From contig NZ_JAIQDI010000001.1 in the NCBI RefSeq assembly GCF_020034665.1, positions 1,922,001 through 1,986,000 of the forward strand: 64,000 bases of DNA, given 5' to 3'. The notes beneath the pieces were generated by a model. The model saw only the letters and a list, made by a program, of their open reading frames with translations, was not told where the DNA came from and made no database searches. A program made the position numbers and the translations under genes. Every line of letters starts with the position of its first letter. Position 1 is the first letter of the stretch. Below, one piece after another: positions 26,689-35,661 of the stretch. This DNA comes from Niabella beijingensis. GTDB lineage: Bacteria > Bacteroidota > Bacteroidia > Chitinophagales > Chitinophagaceae.

Positions 26689-27900
26689 TTAAAGCGGCCA
26701 GAAACCTGCCGGGTTGAATTTATAGCGGTACAGATCGCCATTGGCTTCCAGGCACAGCAGATCGGTACCGGACACGATGATCTTTTCGAACCGGTTCCAG
26801 CCGGAACCCACCGTATTAGGCGAACCGATGATCCCGTCATCCGTTATGGGATACTGGACCAGTTCCCCGTTTTCCTTCACCGCCAGTAATGAGTTGCCGT
26901 AAGCAAGGATCTGTTTAAAAATATTCCAGCCCGTGCCGATGACCGCGATCCGTCCGAAATCCCAGTTACCATCGGGGTTCAGCGGGTAGCGTGTGAGCTC
27001 CCCATTGCCACCGCGTGCAATAACAAGGTTCTTAAATGTAAACAATTCCAGCGCACCACCCCAGCCCCAGCCGATCACCCGGACACCGGAAGGATCAATG
27101 ACACCATCCGGGCTAATGGGAAATTGCTGTATATCCTGGCCCCCGTCCTTAAACCGCGTCAGGAGTTTTGTCTGATTAAAGTATACGATCGCATTGAACG
27201 CATCGAAGCCGGTACCTAATGTGGCAGGCGCCTGATTAAATACGCCTGTTTCATCCGGCGTATACATCAGCAGGTTTGCAGACACTTTGTCGGCCAGCAA
27301 AAAACGCGCTCCGAAATCGATGATCACGGACCCGGCGGCCGTTCCCAGTGAAGCCGCTTTTACCCGCGGCACCTGTCCCTGTACATAGGAGCCGGTGATC
27401 TTAAAATAGGCGCAGTTCTGGGCAGTATCCAGGATCCCCTCCTGACCGGCACCCTTTGTGATCATAACAGGAAGCAGGTATGATACAAACGGTTCAAGGA
27501 TGCCTGCCTTACGGATCAGGATCGCAACCGGAGCGGTGCTGTTGGAACCGGGGCGGATGACGGCGGCCTCATTTTGTATGGCATATCCTTCTGCCGGCAT
27601 TGCCTGAAATGAAGTCCCGTTCAGCTGGTTGTACCGGTCCACCAGCGCAGGATCCACCTTAACCGTCAGCTGAATTTCAGCACCGGCGGGATATACACCG
27701 CCTAAAAACCCGTTCACCAGGATGGTGTCGGGGGCGTCGGTAAGCTGCACTCTTTTCTCAATAAGCCCCCGGGTGGCCTGCGGCATATAGATCTTTCCGT
27801 ACTGGTGCAGATCGGATACATCGGTATGAAGTATGACCTCCTTGCTGCAGCCGGTAACGAGCAGCAGGATCAGAATAAGATGCGGAAAAAGCAAACGCAT
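26689..27900 (-). CDS. DUF1735 surface lipoprotein with tachylectin-type lectin domain
   Basis: Lipoprotein of 403 residues (LILILLLVTGC lipobox). Residues about 30-170 match the DUF1735 N-terminal domain common in SusE/F-like surface glycan-binding proteins (VYPAGAEIQLTVKVD, LPVMITKGAG). Residues about 175-403 are four or five tandem repeats with signatures GTGFDAFNAIVYF, GWGWGGALELFTF, GTGWNIFKQILAYG and GSGWNRFEKIIVSG, spaced about 46 residues; this is the tachylectin-2 propeller, which binds N-acetylated amino sugars in the horseshoe-crab protein. Encoded right after SusC/SusD, it is the probable outer-surface binder of the GlcNAc-bearing glycan that the complex imports. Confidence 0.86.
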   Translation of the reverse strand: MRLLFPHLILILLLVTGCSKEVILHTDVSDLHQYGKIYMPQATRGLIEKRVQLTDAPDTILVNGFLGGVYPAGAEIQLTVKVDPALVDRYNQLNGTSFQAMPAEGYAIQNEAAVIRPGSNSTAPVAILIRKAGILEPFVSYLLPVMITKGAGQEGILDTAQNCAYFKITGSYVQGQVPRVKAASLGTAAGSVIIDFGARFLLADKVSANLLMYTPDETGVFNQAPATLGTGFDAFNAIVYFNQTKLLTRFKDGGQDIQQFPISPDGVIDPSGVRVIGWGWGGALELFTFKNLVIARGGNGELTRYPLNPDGNWDFGRIAVIGTGWNIFKQILAYGNSLLAVKENGELVQYPITDDGIIGSPNTVGSGWNRFEKIIVSGTDLLCLEANGDLYRYKFNPAGFWPL

Positions 27901-27924
27901 GTATTGCAGATTTAAATGTTTTAA

Positions 27925-29724
27925 TTACCAGTACGGGCTTTGTAAAAGGTTGGGATTTTTATCGATCTCCGATTGTGGTATCGGGAACAGGTAATGCTTC
28001 GGCGCCTGGAATACCCGCGTCTCCACCACAACGCGCTTATAAAAACTTTCATCATTCAGCGCCGTGCCGGTTGTAATATTCATACCATATACGGGGCCGC
28101 CTTCCGTTTGCGCCGCGATCTTCCAGCGATGGCAGTCGAAATACCGGTGGGTTTCAAAGGAAAGCTCGATACGGCGCTCATGGCGGATCTTTTCCCGCAT
28201 CGCTTCTTTCGACAATCCGCCCGGCAATGCAGGCAGACCGGCCCGGTCCCTTATCTTATTTACAAAAACATACACATCGTTCACCGGTCCCTGTGCTTCG
28301 TTAAGCGCCTCGGCATAGTCCAGGTATAGTTCCGCCAGCCGGAAAAAGATCCAGGTCTTTAAAGAAAATTTTCCCTGGCTGATATTCACGGTTGGATCAA
28401 CCGCCTTTTTTAACAGATACCCGGTCGTGTTATAATCCCTTCCGCCGCGGTACTGACCATCTGCGCCCGAATACCAGATCTCCAGCCGGCGGTCGATAAA
28501 ATAGCCGCCGTTGAAATTGATGCTGGCGTAAAAGCGGGGCTCACGATTGGTGTACATCATACGTACTCCTTTTAACCAGCGTCCTTCCGGATCATCCGCC
28601 ACGGCAAAACCAGCTTCCACATAACCCGAAGCTGGATCAATTTTTGGTGAACCATCGGTATTATAACCGGTGATGGGTGCCTTACCATCCTGCATTTCAT
28701 AGGCGTCCACCATTTGCTGCGTGGGATTATAACCGTTCCAGCCTCCCTTGCTTCCGGGGAAAGCACATTTTTCCGTAACACCGTCCACACCACAGTTCCG
28801 CGCAAACAATACTTCTGTATTGTGATTTTCCAGGAACAGCTGCTGGTAATTCTTTATCGGATCAGGATACTTACGGAACAACTCATAACCCGCCGCCTCG
28901 CATTTATCGATGCATTCTTTAGCCGCTTCGGCAGCCACGGCCCACCGGTTGTCATCCTGCTGCTGGGTAAAAAGTCTTACACCGTCCTTGTCCACCACAT
29001 TGCGGTAATCCGGGTTGCCGTTCCAGAGCGGACTTGCCGTATATAATAACAGTCTTGCCTTAAGCGCCAGTGCGGCCGCAGCAGTTGCCCTTCCGATGTC
29101 GCGGTCGTCTGTTAATTTAATCGGCAAAACCGTAACCGCAGTATCACATTCCTTAACAATGAAATCAACACACTCATCCCAGGTATTGCGTTTGAACCGG
29201 GTAAAATCATCGGTGAGCGCTACCGGTTCTTTTACCAGAGGAACCCCTCCATAGATCCGTATCAAAGTAAAATAATAAAAGGCCCGTAAGAACCGTGCTT
29301 CCCCGATCCACCGGTTCTTCTGAGCTTGTGTAAACACCGCATCCAGCGGGGTAATGGGAATGTTCTTTAAAAATATATTGCATTTGCGGATGCCTTCAAA
29401 CATGTTCTTCCAATGCTGCCCTGCTACATTGTAAGGATTCCAGGCGCCTTTATTCATCAGCTTTTCAAACTTTTCCGGCCAGGGAATGTTGAGCTCATCC
29501 GATGCGATAACATAGGGGTTGGGCGAGGTACCCAGGTAATCTGTAAAGTACAATTCATTACCCATAGATGCATACGCATCGGTTAAAAAAGCCTCCGCAT
29601 AATTTCTTTTCTTAAATGCCTCTTCTATGGTGATCGATTCATCCGGCTGCTTATCCAGGAAGCTTTTTTTACAGGCGCCGAGCAGTCCGATCAGACAAAG
29701 AACAACAACAAAACGTATTTTCAT
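27925..29724 (-). CDS. SusD/RagB-family outer-membrane glycan-binding lipoprotein
   Basis: 599 residues with lipobox CLIGLLGAC, then KKSFLDKQPDESITIEEAF, the usual SusD opening. TPR-like helices over about 90-250 (IGEARFLRAFYYFTLIRIYGG) pack against the SusC barrel, and the C-terminal RagB domain has LRLAEL-type elements (FFRLAELYLDYAEALNEAQG) and the closing QSEIDKNPNLLQSPYW. It caps the SusC pore and binds the oligosaccharide. It starts 17 bp after SusC and is followed 24 bp later by the lectin lipoprotein. Confidence 0.95.
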   Translation of the reverse strand: MKIRFVVVLCLIGLLGACKKSFLDKQPDESITIEEAFKKRNYAEAFLTDAYASMGNELYFTDYLGTSPNPYVIASDELNIPWPEKFEKLMNKGAWNPYNVAGQHWKNMFEGIRKCNIFLKNIPITPLDAVFTQAQKNRWIGEARFLRAFYYFTLIRIYGGVPLVKEPVALTDDFTRFKRNTWDECVDFIVKECDTAVTVLPIKLTDDRDIGRATAAAALALKARLLLYTASPLWNGNPDYRNVVDKDGVRLFTQQQDDNRWAVAAEAAKECIDKCEAAGYELFRKYPDPIKNYQQLFLENHNTEVLFARNCGVDGVTEKCAFPGSKGGWNGYNPTQQMVDAYEMQDGKAPITGYNTDGSPKIDPASGYVEAGFAVADDPEGRWLKGVRMMYTNREPRFYASINFNGGYFIDRRLEIWYSGADGQYRGGRDYNTTGYLLKKAVDPTVNISQGKFSLKTWIFFRLAELYLDYAEALNEAQGPVNDVYVFVNKIRDRAGLPALPGGLSKEAMREKIRHERRIELSFETHRYFDCHRWKIAAQTEGGPVYGMNITTGTALNDESFYKRVVVETRVFQAPKHYLFPIPQSEIDKNPNLLQSPYW

Positions 29725-29741
29725 AATCAGAAATTGAGCCG

Positions 29742-32700
29742 TTATTTAAAATCAACCTGTATACCGAAATTCACCGAACGCTGCAGGGGATAACTGAACG
29801 TGCCGTCGGTCGCTTCCGGATCCATAAATTTGATATGATCCCAGGTAAACAGGTTGGTGCCATTGATAAAATACCGGATCGCTTTAAACATGCTGCTTTC
29901 GCTTTTTACCGGCTGGTTGTACCCGATCTCGGCATTCCGGAAACGCAGGTAATTGCCATTGCGGATCCATTTATCGGACAGGACAAAATTGTTCGGATTG
30001 TTTCCCACATCCACGGCGGGGTATAAGGCATCCGGCGTTTCCGGTGTCCAGCGGTTGTCATAATATTCCCTTGTGATGTTGCCCACACCCACACCATCAT
30101 AAAAAGGAAACATCGAGATGCCGCCTATATACAGACTGGTATTGGCAGCCCCGGTGAAATAGGCGCTCAGGTCAAAATTTTTGTACCCGATGGTACCTCC
30201 AAAGCCAAATGTCATTTCCGGCAGTCGCGGATTGCCGATGGGGATGCGGTCGTAGGCATCAATGACCCCGTCTCCGTTGATGTCCTTGTATTTGATATCG
30301 CCCGGACGCACCGGGCCAAATGTCTGAAGGGGACTCATAGCGATGTCCGCCGCATCTTTGAAATACCCGTTGGATACAAATCCCAGGGATTGGCCGAGCC
30401 GCAGGCCTCTTGTTTCCAAATAAGGATACGGGGGAATGGCGGTGGCATTTTCGATCACTTTATTCCGGGCATAGGTAAGGTTGACACGCGCGTTGTAAAA
30501 CCACCCGGAAGCGGAGCTGTTCTTAAACTCAAGCAAGCCGTCGATCCCCTTGTTCTTAACGATCCCCAGGTTGGCATTGGGTATCGACCAGGGATAGAAA
30601 CCGGTGATGTCCGGTACGGTGGCCCGCTGTAGCAAGATGCCGGTGCGGTATTCATGAAACGCATCCACCTGCAGGGTGAGCTTATTGTCAAACAGCCCCA
30701 GGTCAAGGCCGATATTGGTTTTGCGGGCGCGCTCCCAGGTCACATCCGGATTACCGATCTGGTTTTCTTCCATGCCTCTGTATAGTTGCTGGTCGCGGCC
30801 GAAATAATAGGATTGTCCATCCAGTTTTGTTGTGGTCAGGAACAGGAAACGCGCTCCGCCGATCTGGTCGTTGCCTACAATACCATAAGAGGCCCTGATT
30901 TTTAGCTGGTTGATGAATTTCACCTTCCAGAATTTTTCATTGGAGATGATCCATCCTCCCGAAACAGCCGGAAACAGGCCAAAGCGTTTTCCTTTTGGAA
31001 AATTTTCCGTTCCGTTATAACCGAGATCTCCCTCCAGTAAATAACGGTTATCGTACGCATAATTCACGCGCGCCGCTACCCCCTGCTTCCGGTAAGGAAG
31101 ATTAAAGAGCGAGCTGCCTGCTGTAAGATTTACATAGTCGGTCTGGTTGTAGATCACCATGGCACCCACATCATGCAGATTGAACCGCCTGTTGTAATTC
31201 ACCTGTCCTTCCAGATAGATCGAGCGGTTAGCATTCTGCGACAAACTGTAAGTCATAGCCTGTTCTTCACGGAACGGATTGGAATAAATATCATTGCCGT
31301 CGTCATCCTTACCCAGGTATTGCTTTACTTCAAATCCCTTATACCGCACATTGCTGGTAGTACTGTTCCTGTCGTAGGAAAAAAGCCCGCGCACTTTTAA
31401 TCCCGGTGTTACCAGTTCCGACAGGTCCCAGGTGGCATTAAAGGTGGATTGCTGTGTATTCAGGTCCTGCATGGTATAGCCACTCTGGGTGGCCCTTGCC
31501 CAAGGGTTAAAACCGATATAGGTAGCGGAGCCGCCCGGTGACCCATCCGGGTTTTGTATGGGATAAGCGATCGGCGAAATGATGCGGATGGCATTAAAGA
31601 TATCCGGGGCTCCAAACCCGGGATAGTTCCCTTTCTGAATGATGCCCGCCAGTCCCAGTTGTATGATGAAGTTCTTAAAAACGTTGATGTCTACATTGCT
31701 GCGGAAATTGTACCGGTTGATCCGGGTATTGGTATTGTATTCGTTCTCCGGATCTGTGTGGTACAGCCCGTCCTGCAGGGTATACCCTACATTCACATAA
31801 TATTTTATGATATCCGATCCGCCGGTGATACTGAGGTTATTGATCGTTTGCCAGGTATTGGTCTTTAACACCGCATCCAGCCAGTTTGAATTCGGATAGA
31901 GATAGGGATCAGAGCCGTCTTTGAATTTTTGCAGTTCTTCGGGTTTCCAACGTGCAACAAGCCCGTTGTTGGCGGCCGCTTCATTCCAGAGGCCGGCATA
32001 CTCATATCCGCTGATAAATTCAGGAAAGCGCAGGGCATGCAGGGTTGCCGCTTCTGCCCTGAAAGATACCTGCGGTCTTCCGGTCTGTCCTCTTTTAGTG
32101 GTGATGATAATGACACCATTGGCGCCGCGAAGGCCGTATACCGCGGTTGCCGTGGCATCTTTCAAAATAGTGAAGCTTTCCACTTCCTGCGCGTTGATCT
32201 GGTTCATATTCCGCTCCACCCCATCCACCAGTATCAGCGGGGCATTGTTTCCAAAGGTGGCCAGCCCCCGGATGAATACCTGAGCGGCATCATACCCCGG
32301 TTCGCCGGATGCCTGCCGGGTAATGATACCGGGCATCTTTCCTGCAATGGCATTGGACAGGGAGGGGGTGGAAAATTTCTGGATCTCTTTCACCGCCAAC
32401 GTGGATACGGCCCCCGTTACGGCCACCTTTTTCTGCTGTCCGAACCCGACCACCACCACTTCGTTCAGGTTATCTACAATGCGCGTCAGGGTCACCTGCA
32501 GGATCTTCTGATCCTTCACCGGAACTGCTGTTTCTTTATAACCAATACTGCTAATGATCAATACATCACTGGTGCCGGCTTCGATCTGGAATACGCCTTC
32601 CTTATCGGATACCACCGACCGGGATGCGCCTTCTACGGTAACCGTAGCCCCTTCGATCTTATTACCCTGATCATCCAGCACCTTGCCGCTGATCATTCCC

Positions 32701-32801
32701 GCAGCGGGATCAACCTGCGATACTGCGGTTTTTGGTACTGCGATTAACGCAAATATCAGCAAAATAATAAACGGCGGCACAGCGACAGATCTTAATAACA
32801 T
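29742..32801 (-). CDS. SusC/RagA-family TonB-linked outer-membrane transporter
   Basis: 1019 residues from the ATG at 32801; a TTG two codons earlier is less likely. Signal peptide to about residue 30, then a carboxypeptidase-D-like domain (ISGKVLDDQGNKIEGATVTV), a TonB-interacting segment (LNEVVVVGFGQQKKVAVTGA), the plug with AGKMPGIITRQASGEPG and LILVDGVERNMNQI, and a 22-strand barrel. It imports oligosaccharides across the outer membrane using TonB energy and works with the SusD product. It is the first gene of a ten-gene operon; a well-formed promoter lies upstream. The terminal residues are QVDFK rather than the usual final Phe, a small oddity for barrel assembly. Confidence 0.95.
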   Translation of the reverse strand: MLLRSVAVPPFIILLIFALIAVPKTAVSQVDPAAGMISGKVLDDQGNKIEGATVTVEGASRSVVSDKEGVFQIEAGTSDVLIISSIGYKETAVPVKDQKILQVTLTRIVDNLNEVVVVGFGQQKKVAVTGAVSTLAVKEIQKFSTPSLSNAIAGKMPGIITRQASGEPGYDAAQVFIRGLATFGNNAPLILVDGVERNMNQINAQEVESFTILKDATATAVYGLRGANGVIIITTKRGQTGRPQVSFRAEAATLHALRFPEFISGYEYAGLWNEAAANNGLVARWKPEELQKFKDGSDPYLYPNSNWLDAVLKTNTWQTINNLSITGGSDIIKYYVNVGYTLQDGLYHTDPENEYNTNTRINRYNFRSNVDINVFKNFIIQLGLAGIIQKGNYPGFGAPDIFNAIRIISPIAYPIQNPDGSPGGSATYIGFNPWARATQSGYTMQDLNTQQSTFNATWDLSELVTPGLKVRGLFSYDRNSTTSNVRYKGFEVKQYLGKDDDGNDIYSNPFREEQAMTYSLSQNANRSIYLEGQVNYNRRFNLHDVGAMVIYNQTDYVNLTAGSSLFNLPYRKQGVAARVNYAYDNRYLLEGDLGYNGTENFPKGKRFGLFPAVSGGWIISNEKFWKVKFINQLKIRASYGIVGNDQIGGARFLFLTTTKLDGQSYYFGRDQQLYRGMEENQIGNPDVTWERARKTNIGLDLGLFDNKLTLQVDAFHEYRTGILLQRATVPDITGFYPWSIPNANLGIVKNKGIDGLLEFKNSSASGWFYNARVNLTYARNKVIENATAIPPYPYLETRGLRLGQSLGFVSNGYFKDAADIAMSPLQTFGPVRPGDIKYKDINGDGVIDAYDRIPIGNPRLPEMTFGFGGTIGYKNFDLSAYFTGAANTSLYIGGISMFPFYDGVGVGNITREYYDNRWTPETPDALYPAVDVGNNPNNFVLSDKWIRNGNYLRFRNAEIGYNQPVKSESSMFKAIRYFINGTNLFTWDHIKFMDPEATDGTFSYPLQRSVNFGIQVDFK

Positions 32802-32859
32802 ATGCAAATCATGGCTTAATTAAGTAAAAACAGTCATTACATCAACAGCAAGCGTCAAC

Positions 32860-32890
32860 CAAAAATAATCATTTTGCGCATATAAGCAAA
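32860..32890 (-). promoter_or_regulatory. Promoter of the amino-sugar utilisation operon
   Basis: On the minus strand TTTG (32890-32887), a 19-bp spacer and TATTTTTG (32867-32860) match the Bacteroidota -33/-7 consensus exactly. Transcription would start near 32853, giving a leader of about 50 nt before the SusC ATG. Confidence 0.85.
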
Positions 32891-32911
32891 TAAAAAACGC
32901 AAAAAAAATTA

Positions 32912-32943
32912 TTACAGGCATCCATTCTATGATTTACAGGCAT
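32912..32943. promoter_or_regulatory. Tandem TTACAGGCAT repeats
   Basis: TTACAGGCAT occurs at 32912-32921 and 32934-32943, same orientation, 22 bp apart, just upstream of the -33 box of the SusC promoter. Two helical turns of spacing suggest an activator or repressor site. Confidence 0.55.
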
Positions 32944-32974
32944 TTGAGAACAGGAATTTCTGAGAAACTGCACT

Positions 32975-32998
32975 TTTTGCTTACTCAAATCAGCAAAA
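32975..32998. promoter_or_regulatory. Inverted repeat, candidate DeoR operator
   Basis: TTTTGCT, ten bases, AGCAAAA form a 24-bp inverted repeat just ahead of the DeoR-type gene; a shorter palindrome TTTCTGAGAAA lies at 32957-32967. A CATTTTTG (33004-33012 region) next to the DeoR start resembles a -7 box, so the repeat may mediate autoregulation. Confidence 0.45.
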
Positions 32999-33019
32999 TT
33001 CTGCATTTTTGTGGTTGTT

Positions 33020-33766
33020 ATGTTAAAAGAGGAAAGACAAAAGCTGATCATGAAGGAGATCAACCTTCATAATAAGGTGTTATCGACCGATCTGAGCGTG
33101 ATGCTGGGCGTATCGGAGGATACGGTAAGAAGGGATATGAAAGACCTGGCGGATACCGGCAAGATCATCAAAGTGCATGGCGGCGCCATCAATAAGTCGC
33201 TGGTGTCGTCTTTCTCTGTTGATAACGAGGTATACGCCAAAGAGGCCAAACAGATCATTGCACAAAAAGCGCTTTCCCTGCTCAAAAACGATATGGTGGT
33301 GTTGTGCGAAGGCGGTACCACCTTGCAGGAACTGACTTATGTGATACCCGAAAATCTCAAGCTGACCATATTTACGGTAAGTCCGCAGGTCGCCATCCTG
33401 CTTTCGCGCCATGCCAACCTGGAAGTGATCACCATCGGGGGAAGGTTAAATAAAAACGGGAATGTCCATGTGGGTGCCACCGTCATCAATCAGCTGAATG
33501 CCATCAAGGCCGACCTCTGCCTGATGGGGGTCAATGCCCTTTCGGCCGAAGGCCTGACCGATATCGATTGGGAAGCGGTGCAGGTCAACAAAGCCATGAT
33601 CGAGAACTCGAGGAAGACCGCCCTGCTGACCATCTCCGAAAAACTGAATGTTTCCAAACGCTTCAAGGTATCGGAGCTGGATGAGATCCACTACCTGATC
33701 ACCGAGCTGGAGCCGGGGGATCAGCAATTGGCAGTTTACCGGGATGCCGGCATCCGGATCCAGTAA
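33020..33766 (+). CDS. DeoR/GlpR-family transcription regulator
   Basis: Regulator of 248 residues from ATG 33020; a GTG three codons earlier is possible. N-terminal winged helix with the DeoR signature (LSTDLSVMLGVSEDTVRRDMKDL, then GGAIN), followed by the DeoRC sugar-phosphate sensor domain of ISOCOT type (ALSLLKNDMVVLCEGGTTLQEL, LTIFTVSPQVAILLS, VITIGGRLNK). These proteins usually repress sugar operons and release DNA on binding a phosphorylated sugar. It is transcribed away from the SusC operon, sharing a 218-bp control region with repeats and a promoter. MurNAc-6-P or GlcN-6-P is the natural guess for its ligand. Confidence 0.92.
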   Translation: MLKEERQKLIMKEINLHNKVLSTDLSVMLGVSEDTVRRDMKDLADTGKIIKVHGGAINKSLVSSFSVDNEVYAKEAKQIIAQKALSLLKNDMVVLCEGGTTLQELTYVIPENLKLTIFTVSPQVAILLSRHANLEVITIGGRLNKNGNVHVGATVINQLNAIKADLCLMGVNALSAEGLTDIDWEAVQVNKAMIENSRKTALLTISEKLNVSKRFKVSELDEIHYLITELEPGDQQLAVYRDAGIRIQ

Positions 33767-33918
33767 GGCAGCAGGAGAACAAGGTTCAACTGCCTGCTGT
33801 ACGCACTGCATCCAACCATTATCCGGTTGATATTACCGCACACATCTGCGCAAACAATCGGGTATTCTGAACCGTTCCAGATCAAAAGAGCAGATCAGAT
33901 CCCGCCTGGTATTTCCAA

Positions 33919-35589
33919 TTATATCTCGTTTCCGATAAACTGCACGGTATTGCTTTGCAAAGCGCCGCTGGAGGTATATTCGATCCTGTACAATACACCG
34001 CCCGCTGCATCGAGGGCATTTGTGCCAGACAACGTTGCTGTGCCTTCCTGCACAAACACTCCGTTTGCATTAAATCTTCCCGAAATAACAGTTCCAAAAC
34101 TACCGTTGCTGAACTGGAACCAGGTATCATAAACCGCATATACCAGCAGGTACGTTTTCATATCCAGAACAAACCCTATGGAATTAGTGCTTGTCTGGCA
34201 ATTGATCCCGACACCGGTTGTCTGGATTTGCTGGTTTTTTTGCTGAAGGGAATAATTATTGCTTACATTGAAAGCTGCAAAATCTTCCGGTCTTACGCGG
34301 GCCACATCAACAGACGCGGCCACCAGTCCTTTTATGATACGCCGGTTCTTATCGGTGAACCACTGGTTGTTGTACCATTTTTCCTGCAGATCCCATGTAT
34401 ACACGCCGTGATCGATCTCCGCAGGAATGGTGGTATGGTCGATGAAATATTTGCTTGTGGCCAGATCATAGATATTATAAGCTCCGCCTGCCGCCGCTGC
34501 TGCAAGGATCAGGCTGGGTGCGTTTCCGTAACTTCCTTTGTTTTCTGCAACCAACGCATAGTTCCCCGGGATGGATGCATAGGCCATGACTTCATTTTTT
34601 AGCGCTTTCAGATTTTCTTTATAAGAATCCACCCCGATAAAGTCGATGCCATCAAGATCAAACACATCTTTGGGTTTGGCATTTGTTGCTTCAGGATAGG
34701 GATTGATAAGGTCTCCCCCTATCAGGTTGGTCCGGGTGGCAACTTTATAGCTGCTGTTCTTTACTGCTTTGCCAATCTCGTTCAGTGCATTCAGGGTCAT
34801 ATTCCATGCCCGCTCCTTTGTTAACGCTGTTCCGTCACGATACTTAAGCTGTTTTTGGGTTAACCGCCAACGTACCAGGGCATCCGGCTCATTATGGATC
34901 TGTGCGGTTATTACAGGATGTTTTTCTCCGTTCGCTGCATCCCATGTCCGGATATGATCAAACAAGCGCGTTACGGCATTCACTTCTTTTTCAAGCACCC
35001 AGGTATCATCAAGTATCATCGTATACTGATAGCCATAATAATCCCAGAACCATCCTTCATCATTACGCCAGAATCGCTTCGTGGAATCATTCAGTACATA
35101 TTGGGGTACCAGGTAAGAAAAGGAATCTCCAACCATATTCGTACTGAACCACAGGAGTTCCAGCTTCAGATTGTATTTGTTGGCATAGTACAAAATGCGA
35201 TCTACGATCGTAAAATCGAGACTGTCTGCTGTCTTTTCGATCATATTCCATGCCACAGGCACCTGTACACAATTAACACCGAGGTCCCTGGCTTTTATAA
35301 AATAATTTTCAACATCATTTAATGTCAGCTGGTCACAATTCAGCAAGGCATCCAGCCGTATCTGTGCCCCAAACAGCGGAAAGGGAACTCCGTCAACAGA
35401 AAGGTAGGTCTTGCCATTTGCTGTCATAAGTTTACTCACTTCCAGCTGCGGCAGCGTGGTCAATGAATGATTGTTTGCTGCTGATTCCGGAGGGACAATC
35501 TGAGCGATATTATTGGAGCATCCCGAAAAGAGCAGGCCAGACTGATACACTAAAATGAAAGCTGCCGTAACTGATATAAATTTTTTCAT
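33919..35589 (-). CDS. Glycoside hydrolase lipoprotein of clan GH-A (GH42/GH35-like)
   Basis: 556-residue lipoprotein (leader ending LLFSGC). The core is a TIM barrel: DGVPFPLFGAQIRLDAL at the N-terminal strand, ARDLGVNCVQVPVAWNMIE, an acid/base glutamate in AQIHNEPDALV (the NEP motif of clan A) and a likely nucleophile glutamate in ALVAENKGSYGN. These fit beta-galactosidase-like GH42/GH35 relatives; the exact family and sugar are not decided. The last 130 residues form a beta-sandwich (GTVISGRFNANGVFV, LSGTNALDAAGG). It ends the second uptake operon, 72 bp after the nucleoside-hydrolase-like gene, and faces the DeoR gene in a convergent 150-bp gap without a clear terminator. Confidence 0.8.
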   Translation of the reverse strand: MKKFISVTAAFILVYQSGLLFSGCSNNIAQIVPPESAANNHSLTTLPQLEVSKLMTANGKTYLSVDGVPFPLFGAQIRLDALLNCDQLTLNDVENYFIKARDLGVNCVQVPVAWNMIEKTADSLDFTIVDRILYYANKYNLKLELLWFSTNMVGDSFSYLVPQYVLNDSTKRFWRNDEGWFWDYYGYQYTMILDDTWVLEKEVNAVTRLFDHIRTWDAANGEKHPVITAQIHNEPDALVRWRLTQKQLKYRDGTALTKERAWNMTLNALNEIGKAVKNSSYKVATRTNLIGGDLINPYPEATNAKPKDVFDLDGIDFIGVDSYKENLKALKNEVMAYASIPGNYALVAENKGSYGNAPSLILAAAAAGGAYNIYDLATSKYFIDHTTIPAEIDHGVYTWDLQEKWYNNQWFTDKNRRIIKGLVAASVDVARVRPEDFAAFNVSNNYSLQQKNQQIQTTGVGINCQTSTNSIGFVLDMKTYLLVYAVYDTWFQFSNGSFGTVISGRFNANGVFVQEGTATLSGTNALDAAGGVLYRIEYTSSGALQSNTVQFIGNEI

Positions 35590-35661
35590 TGTAACAGGTT
35601 TTATTTGTTAAGTATTCCATCCGCTGTCTCTGTCAGAAACAGGATGATCGTTCTATTGTTA

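Noticed and set aside
31929..32747. Plus-strand open frame of 272 codons within the first SusC gene
   Set aside because: Antisense to conserved plug and carboxypeptidase-D-like domains of SusC; no family features.
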